NCBI RefSeq assembly: GCF_004000785.1
Contig: NZ_BILX01000014.1
Coordinates: 1-64,000, forward strand
Length of the DNA stretch: 64,000 nucleotides
From: Paenibacillus ehimensis NBRC 15659
GTDB lineage: Bacteria > Bacillota > Bacilli > Paenibacillales > NBRC-103111
Direction of reading: 5' to 3'
Below the pieces are notes generated by a model. It was not told where the DNA came from. It made no database searches and worked only from the letters and a program-made list of their open reading frames with translations. Below, in pieces: positions 17,630 to 26,041 of the stretch. The position numbers and the translations under genes are program-made. Numbering within the stretch: the first letter of the stretch is position 1; each line of letters begins with the position of its first letter.

Positions 17630-19147
17630 ATGTTCAAAGATTTCATAACGAATGCGTCGCTGCTGGTGACCTCGTTTTTTATCATCGGCCAACTATTCAA
17701 AGACTATCGGCTGAGGCCGTCTTCTTCGTGGAAGATGAAGACGGCGTTAGGCGTTTGCTTCGGACTGCAGGGTATCCTGCTTATGATTTACAGCGTGCGC
17801 GTGAACGAGTTCGTCATCGTCGATCTGCGTCATATCCCGACGGTCGTCGCAGCGATGCAGGGCGGGCCGGTTTCCGCCGTCGTCAGCGCGATCATCATCA
17901 CTTTTGGAAGAATCGGCCTATTCGGTCCATCCCATTCTTCGATAGTCGCCTCGATCCTCATGCTGTTGATCGGCATTACCTGCGGCGCATTGGCGGGGCG
18001 CAAAGGCCTGTCCTTGCGGCGGTTTCTGCTGCTCAATACCGTCGCGATGATCTATGTGTCCGCTGCGGTTTCCCTGAACCTCCATATGAATGCTCTGCTG
18101 CAGCAGCTCGCGAGCATACTCGCTTATCATTGGCTCATATCCACCGTTGTCGGGCTGCTGTCCCTTTATGCTTTTCTTTACATCGTCCGGGCCCATGAAT
18201 CGACCCGGCAATTGCAGGAAAGCGAAGCGCGCTACAAGCGGCTCATTACAGCTTCGCCGGACGCCACCTTGGTGCTGAGCCAGGATCTTATTGTCTTTAT
18301 TAACGAAAAAGGAATCCGGCTGCTCCGGGCCGCTGCAAGAAAAGAATTGCTCGGCCGGTCGATCTATGACTTCTTTCATCCGGATAACCGTAATACGGCA
18401 TGGACGCACTGTCAGGACATCCGGTCCGGCAAAGCGCAGCCCGAGCTGATCGAGCAAAAGCTTGTATGCCTGGACGACACCGAAATCATCGTCGAGCTGT
18501 CCGTATCGCCTACGGTATACAAAGGCAGCGCTGCCCTGCTCGTTACGCTAAGGGACATTACGGGCCGCAAAACGACCGAGCGCCAGCTGCAGGAAGCGCT
18601 GACCCTTCTGCAAAAGCTCTCGGACCTCGACGGTCTGACGGGCATCGCGAACCGCCGAAAGCTGGACGAGCATTTGGCCGAAGCCTGGTCGGGCTGCGCG
18701 GCGAGCCGGACGCCGTTATCCGTCATTATGTTCGACGTCGATCATTTCAAGGCGTTTAACGATTCGTACGGACATTTGGGCGGAGATGAGGTGCTGCGCA
18801 CGATTGCCTCGACGGCCAACGCCGTGCTGCTGCAACAATCTCATTTCATCGCGAGGTATGGGGGCGAGGAATTTGCCTGTGTTCTCACGGAGGTTGGGGC
18901 GGAGGAGGCTTACGAATGGGCGGAGTCGATCCGAATGGCCGTAGAACGGCTTGCCTTGCCGTACAAACAGTCGGACGCAAGCCAGTATGTCACGGTCAGC
19001 CTGGGGCTTGCCACTCTCGTGCCTGACGCATCCGCTCCCCCTGAGCAATTGATCGATCTGGCGGATAAAGCGCTGTACCAAGCCAAGGCCGAAGGCCGCA
19101 ACCGGACGGTATGCTATGGCAGCACCGACGAGACGGCCGATCAATAA
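17630..19147 (+). CDS. membrane diguanylate cyclase (5TM-LYT, PAS, GGDEF)
   Basis: 505 residues. The first ~190 residues form the five-to-six-segment LytS-type sensor module (RHIPTVVAAMQGGPVSAVVSA). A PAS domain follows at about 200-330 (ESEARYKRLITASPDATLVL ... LRDITGRK), then a GGDEF domain from about 345 with FDVDHFKAFNDSYGHLGGDEV and the active-site variant RYGGEEF. Synthesis of cyclic di-GMP from two GTP is expected. The RxxD inhibitory site usually found just upstream of GGDEF is not visible (QQSHFIARYGGEEF). The ATG at 17630 has GGAGG five bases upstream; the reading frame stays open further upstream without a site. Transcribed away from the U32 gene. Confidence 0.92.
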   Translation: MFKDFITNASLLVTSFFIIGQLFKDYRLRPSSSWKMKTALGVCFGLQGILLMIYSVRVNEFVIVDLRHIPTVVAAMQGGPVSAVVSAIIITFGRIGLFGPSHSSIVASILMLLIGITCGALAGRKGLSLRRFLLLNTVAMIYVSAAVSLNLHMNALLQQLASILAYHWLISTVVGLLSLYAFLYIVRAHESTRQLQESEARYKRLITASPDATLVLSQDLIVFINEKGIRLLRAAARKELLGRSIYDFFHPDNRNTAWTHCQDIRSGKAQPELIEQKLVCLDDTEIIVELSVSPTVYKGSAALLVTLRDITGRKTTERQLQEALTLLQKLSDLDGLTGIANRRKLDEHLAEAWSGCAASRTPLSVIMFDVDHFKAFNDSYGHLGGDEVLRTIASTANAVLLQQSHFIARYGGEEFACVLTEVGAEEAYEWAESIRMAVERLALPYKQSDASQYVTVSLGLATLVPDASAPPEQLIDLADKALYQAKAEGRNRTVCYGSTDETADQ

Positions 19148-19173
19148 GGCCAGGACGTCTGCCTTTAGGAGTG

Positions 19174-20610
19174 TCACCGCTTGGAAGCCGCCCGGAAGGC
19201 CTCGGCGAAGCGCGCCGCCCCGACAGCGATGTCCTTCTTGGAAGGACGCGCGAACGTTAACCGCACATGGCCGCTGTCCGGCCCGAACACGCTTCCCGGC
19301 ACGAACAGCACGCCGCGTTTGATTCCCTCGTCAAGCAGCCTCGCCGCCGAAACTCCCCCTGCAAGCTTTCCCCACAAGTAAAGTCCGCCGTCCGGCCGCT
19401 CAAACGTCATTTCCCCTTGCAGATGCGCATCCAGCTCCTTCATCAGCAGCTCGCTCTTCAGCTTCAGCGCGCGCCGGACCCGAAGCAGGTGCCTGTGAAA
19501 AAAGTCGGAAGCCAAAAAACGCGCGGACAGCCATTCCGGGAGAACGCTCGGTCCCATATCCATCTGCTGTCTGGCTGACGACAGCTGACGAATGACGGTG
19601 TCTGGGCCGACCAGCCACCCGGTTCTCAGACCTGGCGCCGCCATTTTGGACAGCGAGCCGACATACAGCACGACGCCTCTCGTATCCATCGCTTTCAGCG
19701 GTACCGGAGGCTCGTCCCGAAATGCGGCCAAGCCGTACGGATCGTCTTCCACAATCGGAATGCCCAGCTCTGCTGCGATTTCAAGCAGCCGTTTTCGGCG
19801 GTCCGAACGAAGGGTGCGGCCCGTCGGATTTTGAAACGCGGGATTCAAAATCAGCATGCGCAGCTTGTCCTTGCGGATCGCTGCCGCCAGCTCGTCGGGC
19901 CGGATTCCCGCCTCATCCGCGGGCAGCGCGACCGTCCGCAGCCCGGCGCTTGGCAGGACATGGGACGAGTAATGATACGACGGAACCTCGATGCCCACCG
20001 CATCCCCCGGACGCAGCAGACAGCGAGCAATAAGATACAGCGCCTGCTGAATGCCCGACGTGACGAAGATGGACGAAGCGGTCGCATCCACCTGGCGGTA
20101 GGTGCGCAAGTAAACGGCGAGCGCTTCCCGAAGCGGGTAAAACCCTTGCGGGTCCGTATACCCCAGCGGCTCCGTGAGCGGCTGCTCGCGCATCAGCTGC
20201 CGGAACGCCTCCATCGGAATCAGGTCCTCCGACAGCTCGCTGCCGGCCAGATCAACGACCTCCGCGCCTTTCCGGGCTTCCTCCCGGACTTTGCGAAGCA
20301 GGGGAGAGCCCGGCGGGGGACTTTGCTCGGCGTAGGCCTGCCAATCGACGGCAGGCTTCGGCGATTCCTCCCACTTTTGCAGGCTGACCCGGGTCCCGCT
20401 CCCTTTCCTGCGGTCGATCAACCCCCGGGAACGCAGCTCTTCGTAGGCTTGGATAATCGTGCTGCGGTTGAGCTGCCACTGCCCGGCCAGCTTGCGCTCC
20501 GGCGGCAGGATCGAGCCCGGCGGCAGCTCCCCGAGAACGATGCGCCGTTCGAAATAATCGGCGATTTGTCGGTACATGGGCACGTGGCCCAAGCGGTCCG
20601 GTTTCCACAT
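19174..20610 (-). CDS. MocR-type regulator: GntR DNA-binding domain fused to aminotransferase domain
   Basis: 478 residues. The N-terminal winged helix (VPMYRQIADYFERRIVLGEL, PPERKLAGQWQLNRSTIIQAYEE) is of the GntR class. A fold-type I PLP enzyme-like domain follows from about 110, with NPAFQNPTGRTL, VEDDPYG, and the PLP lysine in GSLSKMAAPGLRTGW. Such proteins (PdxR, GabR) are transcription factors that sense PLP or amino compounds rather than catabolic enzymes. The ATG at 20610 (MWKPDRLG) has an AAAGGGA site; upstream in-frame codons are unconserved. Convergent with the cyclase gene. Target genes are not apparent, though the small membrane protein gene 31 bases upstream is in the same orientation. 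Confidence 0.93.
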   Translation of the reverse strand: MWKPDRLGHVPMYRQIADYFERRIVLGELPPGSILPPERKLAGQWQLNRSTIIQAYEELRSRGLIDRRKGSGTRVSLQKWEESPKPAVDWQAYAEQSPPPGSPLLRKVREEARKGAEVVDLAGSELSEDLIPMEAFRQLMREQPLTEPLGYTDPQGFYPLREALAVYLRTYRQVDATASSIFVTSGIQQALYLIARCLLRPGDAVGIEVPSYHYSSHVLPSAGLRTVALPADEAGIRPDELAAAIRKDKLRMLILNPAFQNPTGRTLRSDRRKRLLEIAAELGIPIVEDDPYGLAAFRDEPPVPLKAMDTRGVVLYVGSLSKMAAPGLRTGWLVGPDTVIRQLSSARQQMDMGPSVLPEWLSARFLASDFFHRHLLRVRRALKLKSELLMKELDAHLQGEMTFERPDGGLYLWGKLAGGVSAARLLDEGIKRGVLFVPGSVFGPDSGHVRLTFARPSKKDIAVGAARFAEAFRAASKR

Positions 20611-20641
20611 GGTCGGTCCCTTTCTTCTGCCGCAGTCTGGA

Positions 20642-20854
20642 TTACATATAGTACATGTATAACGCGAAAACCAGATAGCCGCCGAAGAGAACGACGGCAT
20701 AAATCCATGTCAGCCGCAGCAGATTTTTTCCCGTCCGCTGGTCGTAGGTCGGGTTGCCTTCTTTATTTTTGGCCGATACGCCCACCACAATGGTAGCAAT
20801 CAGCGCGAACAGAACGATAACGAAAATAAGCAGATACAGCATCCATTCGTTCAT
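20642..20854 (-). CDS. small two-segment membrane protein
   Basis: 70 residues: membrane segment ~5-27 (LYLLIFVIVLFALIATIVVG), a hydrophilic centre (KNKEGNPTYDQRTGKN), and a second segment ~47-68 ending in LYMYYM. Both termini are short. A GGACGG-type site precedes the ATG. No family recognised. It lies 31 bases before the MocR gene and may share its transcript. Confidence 0.7.
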   Translation of the reverse strand: MNEWMLYLLIFVIVLFALIATIVVGVSAKNKEGNPTYDQRTGKNLLRLTWIYAVVLFGGYLVFALYMYYM

Positions 20855-21052
20855 CAGGAGCTTCCGTCCTTTCTTCTATAATAAAGGATAATCTTCTCGA
20901 AAAGTATGCGTCCTACTCTTACTTTACATGAGAACGAATACGGCGTAACCCCCCAATCAGCCGCTTTTCTACCCATCCAATTTTCCATTCTCGGCGCTAT
21001 TGGATGGGTCGATTTACGGGGGCGCGGAGGCCCCGGCCGGACCGCGCAAAAG

Positions 21053-21081
21053 TTAACAAAGCCCGCCATCCGTGCTATAAT
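21053..21081 (+). promoter_or_regulatory. sigma-A promoter of the six-gene Dlt-like operon
   Basis: TTAACA (21053-21058) and TATAAT (21076-21081) with the ideal 17-base spacer, about 40 bases before the first gene. This rules out initiation codons further upstream in the same open frame (it opens at 20906). The next plus-strand terminator is at 28347, so one transcript of about 7.3 kb is expected. Confidence 0.8.
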
Positions 21082-21121
21082 GGCAAGGGAATCTAGCCTA
21101 ACGAGCAATGAGGAGATTTTT

Positions 21122-24100
21122 TTGAATCGACAACGAGCTTATCGCAAGGCGGCGGCGATTGCGATTGTTGCAATTGCGGCCGTCGTTCTCGTCTTCCTGC
21201 TGACAGCGAACAAGGAGCTGAAGGTGCGCCTGCTCTACGCTACCGCAAGCGGCGCTTCCGATTCGACCGCCTACGCACAGCTGCGTCAGTCGCCGGTCGT
21301 CGGTCTGGAGCTGGAGCGGCAGGAGCTGAGCCGCCTGAGCGCACGCGAGCTCCGGTCTTACGATTCGGTTTATTTGGACCCGTTGCTGCACGGGAGCATG
21401 ACAGACGCCCAGCGCGAGCTTCTTCAAGCTTACGTCCGGGAAGGCGGGCATTTATTTCTTGAAAACCCGTTTGCGGACGATTTTGACCCCGGCTTTCTCG
21501 GAGGGGGACAGGTCGTCGACGTCCCTGCGCCGGCCCGCAGCGCGCTCGGAGCCGGAGGCGGAAGTCCGTCCCTTTGGTCTTATCCCGATGTCGATGCCGA
21601 CCTGCAAAGCGTCCAGCAGCTGCTGCGGTCGTTCGCGGACAGCTTCTTCCGGCACGACACCGAGGGCAGCTTGAGCCGGTTCTACTGGGGGAAAGGACTT
21701 GTCCCTTCCACGGCGCAGACGCTCGCTTCCATGAACGGCATCTCGCTTTATACGTTGAACCGGTACGGGGAAGGCACGGTTTTTTTTAGCGGCACGCTGC
21801 TGCCGAACCGGTATTTTGTGACGGGCTACGATCTAAGCAGCGGCATGGACCCGAAGCTCGGCTTCGAGAAGCTCGCGGCGGACACGAATGCGGCCAAGAA
21901 GCCGACTCCGGACGCGCTGTATTTCGACCGCAGCCAGCTGCCGCTCGCACCCTATTTTCATTTCACGTTCGCAGCCGGGAACGCCCTGCTGCGCAGCGAA
22001 TACGCCGCCTTCGTCTCCAAGACGAAGCTTGGCTACAGCGTCAAAAAGTCGTACGGGCCTTACGGCCGGCCGGCGATGGCGTACCAGAACCATTTTGAAG
22101 CGCTGGAAGCGATCCGCGACGGCGAAGGCATCCAGTGGGCGGAGCTGCTCAAGAAGTACAAGCAGATCCCGTCATTCTCGCTGGTCCGCTCGTCGTTCAC
22201 ATGGGGGCGTTGGCAGGAATCGGTCGTCGTCCACTTGAATACCGGAACGAACGACACACCCGCTTTCGCCGGCGAGACGCCGAATTCGTTCTATTCGAGC
22301 GGCACGCGCCTGTCGGCCGACGGACAGTCGATCCGGCTGGCCAATTATCCGGATTACCGCTCGCTCGGCGATCCGATTACGCTGCCCTACCGCGCGTACC
22401 CCGCGTTGGCCGACCTTGCCGGCGACGGCCGGCCCGACCTGATCGTCGGGTCGGCCGACGGCGGATTATACGTTTACCGGAACGCCGGTGAAACGGAAGG
22501 AGCCTACGCCGGGCAGCAGCTCCCGGCGGGACTGAAGGCGCCGGCGGCGTTCGCGCGGCGCGAGCCCTTGCGGCTCCCAAGCGGGGAGCCGCTGAAGGTC
22601 GGATCGTACGCCAGCGTGGCGGCGGTTGATCTGAACGGCGACGGCCGGCCGGATCTGCTGATCGGCCAGCCGGACGGCACGCTCGCGGTCGCCTATGGCG
22701 AAGCCGGCGGCGCGTTCAAGGCGCCCGTCCCGCTGCTGGCGGACGGGAAGCTGATCCGCGGCGCGGCGCCGATCGCGCCGGCCGTGGGCGACGTCACCGG
22801 AGACGGCGTCCCCGATCTCGTGATCGGGGATGCCGGCGGGCAGGTGACGCTGTACCGCGGCACGCGCGGAGCGAACGGCGCGGTGGCCTGGCACGCGGGC
22901 GAAGCGCTGTTCACGCTGTCTGCGCGGTTTGCGGCGCCATCCGTCCGCGACATGAACGGGGACGGCAAAGCCGATCTCGTCGTCGGCACCGGCGAAGGCG
23001 ACCTGCGCGTTTTCATCCAGGAGGACTCGGGCAGCGAGCGTGCCACCTGGGTCGACAAAGGCGTCATCGAAGCGGCGACCGTCAACCAGCTCGGCAACCA
23101 TGCGCTCGTCGGCGGGCATAACGCGGTCCCGCTCTGGTACGACCTGAACGGGGACGGCAAGGACGATCTGATCGTCGGGCAGCTCGAATTCGGCATCCCG
23201 TCGACCGTCGACGATCCGAAGTTCCCGTATGCGGACCAGTTGAACGAATTTATCCGGTACACGAAAGACAACCGTCTGGAACTGTACCCGCACATTTTTG
23301 TCCATAACTTTACGAGCGACGCGCAGGAGAAGCAGGAAATCGCGCTGCATCAAGAAGCGTTCGAGAAGCTCGGCATCCCGTGGGGCATGACCGGCACGAA
23401 CCAGCATACGTGGCGGATCAACAACCCGGACCGCAGCCAGACGCTGCGCAACGAGCGGGAATCCGGTATTTGGTTCAACTTCGGCTTCAAGCCGTCGCAT
23501 ATCAAAGCCGATCCGCGTCTCGGGGTCGAATATAACTGGGGTCTGCCGTTTCTCATGACCGATGCGGCGGGAGAGCCCGACTTAAACAAGCCGATGATGC
23601 TGAATACCCCGGCGCCGGTGCTGCGCACGGACACGCATTATTCGACGAAAGATATTTTCGAAGCGTACGCGGCGTTCGACCTCCCGATCGATTATTTCGA
23701 GCACATCGAGTACCATTTCCCGACCCGAGTGCCGGAGCTGCTGGAATTTGTCCGGTATTTGGACAAGCTTCGGAACGACTATAGCTACAACTTTATGACC
23801 GAGCCCCAAATGGCGCGCTCGTTCCTGAATGCGATGACGACCCGCGTCGAGCTGTACCGGCCATGGCACGAGGTCGTCACGGACCGCGTCAAGAAAATGC
23901 TCGGCATGACCGTCGAGCCCGGCTTCCGCGTCAAGGCGATCACCGCCGATGTTCCTGCGCAGGCCGCCGAATACCTCGGCACGCTCGGCCTTGTCGTAGA
24001 CCGTGGTCAGCCTTACGCGGCCAAGCAAGCGGTCACCGATGCCGAGGTGCGCGATACGCGCGGCGGCAAGCTGTACCTGGGCGTACCGCAGACAGCCGCC

Positions 24101-24379
24101 ATCCGGTTCGCCTCGCCTGAACGGGCGGAGGCGCTCGGCAGCGAGCCGCATCTGACGCGCTCGAACGTGCCGTACGAGCTGCAAAAATCCGCGGACCGCT
24201 GGACGCTGAAGCTGAACGCGCCCGGCATGCAGCAGGTGCAGATTTACAGCGCCGAGCCGCTGACCATCGAAGGATCGGGTCTGACCGTCGACCGGGACGA
24301 AGCGAAAAAGACTTATACGGTCACGCATTACGGCGATCCGGTGACGCTAACCGTTGCCAAAACGGCCCCGGCCCGTTAG
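21122..24379 (+). CDS. membrane-anchored FG-GAP/VCBS-repeat surface protein of unknown function
   Basis: 1085 residues starting at TTG (AGGAG six to seven bases upstream, just after the promoter). One N-terminal membrane anchor (KAAAIAIVAIAAVVLVFLL); the rest should lie outside. Residues ~35-290 resemble a GATase-like domain (DSVYLDPLLHGSMTDAQREL, YVREGGHLFLENPFADDF). Five FG-GAP/VCBS repeats with DxxGDGxxD calcium loops follow between about 430 and 690 (DLAGDGRPDLIVG, DLNGDGRPDLLIG, DVTGDGVPDLVIG, DMNGDGKADLVVG, DLNGDGKDDLIVG), suggesting a beta-propeller. A region at ~700-960 rich in His, Trp and Tyr (LELYPHIFVHNFTSD, YFEHIEYHFPTR) may be an enzyme acting on polysaccharide but shows no motif I can assign. 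First gene of the Dlt-like operon, so a polymer-handling role is inferred. Confidence 0.85.
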   Translation: MNRQRAYRKAAAIAIVAIAAVVLVFLLTANKELKVRLLYATASGASDSTAYAQLRQSPVVGLELERQELSRLSARELRSYDSVYLDPLLHGSMTDAQRELLQAYVREGGHLFLENPFADDFDPGFLGGGQVVDVPAPARSALGAGGGSPSLWSYPDVDADLQSVQQLLRSFADSFFRHDTEGSLSRFYWGKGLVPSTAQTLASMNGISLYTLNRYGEGTVFFSGTLLPNRYFVTGYDLSSGMDPKLGFEKLAADTNAAKKPTPDALYFDRSQLPLAPYFHFTFAAGNALLRSEYAAFVSKTKLGYSVKKSYGPYGRPAMAYQNHFEALEAIRDGEGIQWAELLKKYKQIPSFSLVRSSFTWGRWQESVVVHLNTGTNDTPAFAGETPNSFYSSGTRLSADGQSIRLANYPDYRSLGDPITLPYRAYPALADLAGDGRPDLIVGSADGGLYVYRNAGETEGAYAGQQLPAGLKAPAAFARREPLRLPSGEPLKVGSYASVAAVDLNGDGRPDLLIGQPDGTLAVAYGEAGGAFKAPVPLLADGKLIRGAAPIAPAVGDVTGDGVPDLVIGDAGGQVTLYRGTRGANGAVAWHAGEALFTLSARFAAPSVRDMNGDGKADLVVGTGEGDLRVFIQEDSGSERATWVDKGVIEAATVNQLGNHALVGGHNAVPLWYDLNGDGKDDLIVGQLEFGIPSTVDDPKFPYADQLNEFIRYTKDNRLELYPHIFVHNFTSDAQEKQEIALHQEAFEKLGIPWGMTGTNQHTWRINNPDRSQTLRNERESGIWFNFGFKPSHIKADPRLGVEYNWGLPFLMTDAAGEPDLNKPMMLNTPAPVLRTDTHYSTKDIFEAYAAFDLPIDYFEHIEYHFPTRVPELLEFVRYLDKLRNDYSYNFMTEPQMARSFLNAMTTRVELYRPWHEVVTDRVKKMLGMTVEPGFRVKAITADVPAQAAEYLGTLGLVVDRGQPYAAKQAVTDAEVRDTRGGKLYLGVPQTAAIRFASPERAEALGSEPHLTRSNVPYELQKSADRWTLKLNAPGMQQVQIYSAEPLTIEGSGLTVDRDEAKKTYTVTHYGDPVTLTVAKTAPAR

Positions 24380-24518
24380 CTTGCATTCATTCTTCATGCG
24401 GACGGCCGGTGCGGCAGGCCTCCTGGTCCCGCAATCGGCCGTTCCGCTTGTATGCCGGCACTCGTTGCAAGGCCGGCGCATATCGCTTGATCTTACTTTA
24501 TCCGAGGAGGCTTACCCC

Positions 24519-24770
24519 ATGCAGGAATTGCTGGAACAGCTTGAGGCACACATCAAGAGCCGTTACGAAATCGAAGACGATGACGACGATTTTTCCGTAG
24601 ACGTACACCTGTTCGATTATGGATACATTGATTCCATCGGAGCTACGGCGCTGATCGCGCATATCGAGAAAACGTACGGCATCCAAGTGACGAATCAGGA
24701 CTTAATGCTGTACCCGCTCAATACCGTCCGCGAAATCGCGACGTTCATCCACAACAAGAAAGAGAGGTAA
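24519..24770 (+). CDS. acyl/aminoacyl carrier protein (DltC-like)
   Basis: 83 residues, acidic, four-helix carrier protein. The phosphopantetheine attachment serine is S39 in FDYGYIDSIGATALIAHIE, close to the DSL/DSI motif of ACP and DltC. The ATG at 24519 has GAGGAGG 8 bases upstream. The following ligase starts four bases after its stop, with the ligase ribosome binding site inside the end of this gene, so the two proteins should be made in step. In this setting it is expected to carry an amino acid as a thioester in the cytoplasm and hand it to the MBOAT protein. It must be primed by a phosphopantetheinyl transferase encoded elsewhere. Confidence 0.92.
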   Translation: MQELLEQLEAHIKSRYEIEDDDDDFSVDVHLFDYGYIDSIGATALIAHIEKTYGIQVTNQDLMLYPLNTVREIATFIHNKKER

Positions 24771-24774
24771 GCCC

Positions 24775-25971
24775 ATGGAATGCGTCGTATCTTTGGAGGG
24801 GCTCGCCTCCAGCCAGCACGGACAGCTCAAATACGCCGCGGCGTTTATTGACGAAACGATCCGCGACATCCGGCTTGAATCCGGACACATTCATATCGTT
24901 CACGACTCCCCGAAAGGCAACGCCGCCATCGAAGAGCGGGTGCGCAAGCTGATCGACCGTTTCTCGCAAGGAGATTTCGGCTTCAAGGAAAACATCCTGT
25001 TCGAGCATAAGGCCGATACTCCTTACGAAGCCGATATCATCGCCGAGCTTGTCGAGCGCAAAATCATCAAAGTGCTGGAGCCGGGCCTGTTTATTTTCCG
25101 CGAGCCGTTCTCCAGCCTGATGCGTTTTCTCGACTACAGCTTCGTCACGAAAATCGCGAACCGTTTTGCAGGAATTACAGAGGAGCAGTATCCGGCCGTC
25201 ATTCATTGTGATACGCTGAACAAAACCAATCACTTTACCTCGTTTCCGGAGCATATTCACTTCCTGTCGCACCTGCGCGAGGACCTCGACATTATCGAAG
25301 CGTTCTCCCAATCGATCCGTGACGCCGGTGGCTGGAAGCAGGAGCAGCCGCTCGATCTGAACGCCAACCTGGCGAAGCCGAAATTTACGATGAACCCTTC
25401 CACCTGCTACCACTGCTATGAGGGGCTGCAGAACGAGACGCTCGAAGGCGACGGCGTGACCGTGACGGCCATCTCCAAATGCCACCGCTTCGAATCGCGC
25501 AATCATACGGACTTCGGACGCCTGCTCGATTTCAGCATGCGGGAGATTATCTTCGTCGGCAAACCGGATTATGTGAAGGAGAACCGGCTGCGCGCCATCG
25601 AATATTTGAAGGAGCTGGCCGTCGAATGGAATGTGGACAGCGTCCTGGAAATCGCGAACGATCCGTTTTTCACAAATGACTTCCAAGTCAAAGCATCGTT
25701 CCAGCGGAACCAAGAAATGAAGTACGAGCTCCGGCTGACGATTCCGAACATCAAAAAGTCGATCGCCTGCAGCTCCGTCAATTTCCACAGCAACACATTC
25801 GGCAATGCTTTCAATATTAAAATGGGCAAGCGCAACGCCGTTACCGGCTGTGTCGGGTTCGGCATCGAACGCTGGGCGTTCGCCTTCCTCGCGCAATACG
25901 GCTTGGACGAAGCGAACTGGCCTGCAGCGTTCCGCGAGCAGTACCACGCGTGGCAGCAAAAATCGCTCTAG
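24775..25971 (+). CDS. amino acid:[carrier protein] ligase-like protein, class II synthetase fold
   Basis: 398 residues resembling the catalytic core of atypical seryl-tRNA synthetase. Class II motif 2 is at 236-258 (CHRFESR ... FSMREIIFV) and motif 3 at 361-367 (GFGIERW). C145 and C359 (TGCVGFGIER) are placed like zinc ligands in that family, with E216 or E240 as a possible third; C211, C214 and C236 are further cysteines. No tRNA-binding domain is visible. Known homologues from Bradyrhizobium and Agrobacterium activate Gly or Ala and attach it to a dedicated carrier protein. The carrier gene lies directly upstream. Inferred job: ATP-dependent loading of an amino acid onto S39 of the carrier, replacing DltA. 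The amino acid cannot be predicted with confidence. Confidence 0.88.
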   Translation: MECVVSLEGLASSQHGQLKYAAAFIDETIRDIRLESGHIHIVHDSPKGNAAIEERVRKLIDRFSQGDFGFKENILFEHKADTPYEADIIAELVERKIIKVLEPGLFIFREPFSSLMRFLDYSFVTKIANRFAGITEEQYPAVIHCDTLNKTNHFTSFPEHIHFLSHLREDLDIIEAFSQSIRDAGGWKQEQPLDLNANLAKPKFTMNPSTCYHCYEGLQNETLEGDGVTVTAISKCHRFESRNHTDFGRLLDFSMREIIFVGKPDYVKENRLRAIEYLKELAVEWNVDSVLEIANDPFFTNDFQVKASFQRNQEMKYELRLTIPNIKKSIACSSVNFHSNTFGNAFNIKMGKRNAVTGCVGFGIERWAFAFLAQYGLDEANWPAAFREQYHAWQQKSL

Positions 25972-26041
25972 CACCGTAACCCGTGATTCTGTGATTGATA
26001 ACTAATGATCGCCTTCATTAGAAAGTGTGGGTTTTCCCGTT

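Noticed and set aside
20906-21121. N-terminal extension of the FG-GAP protein from an upstream ATG
   Set aside because: The extension contains the operon promoter (21053-21081), so it cannot be in the mRNA; the TTG at 21122 has the ribosome binding site.
22466-23500. 344-codon minus-strand open frame
   Set aside because: Opposite the FG-GAP repeats; its regular pattern mirrors the repeat DNA and is not a protein family.
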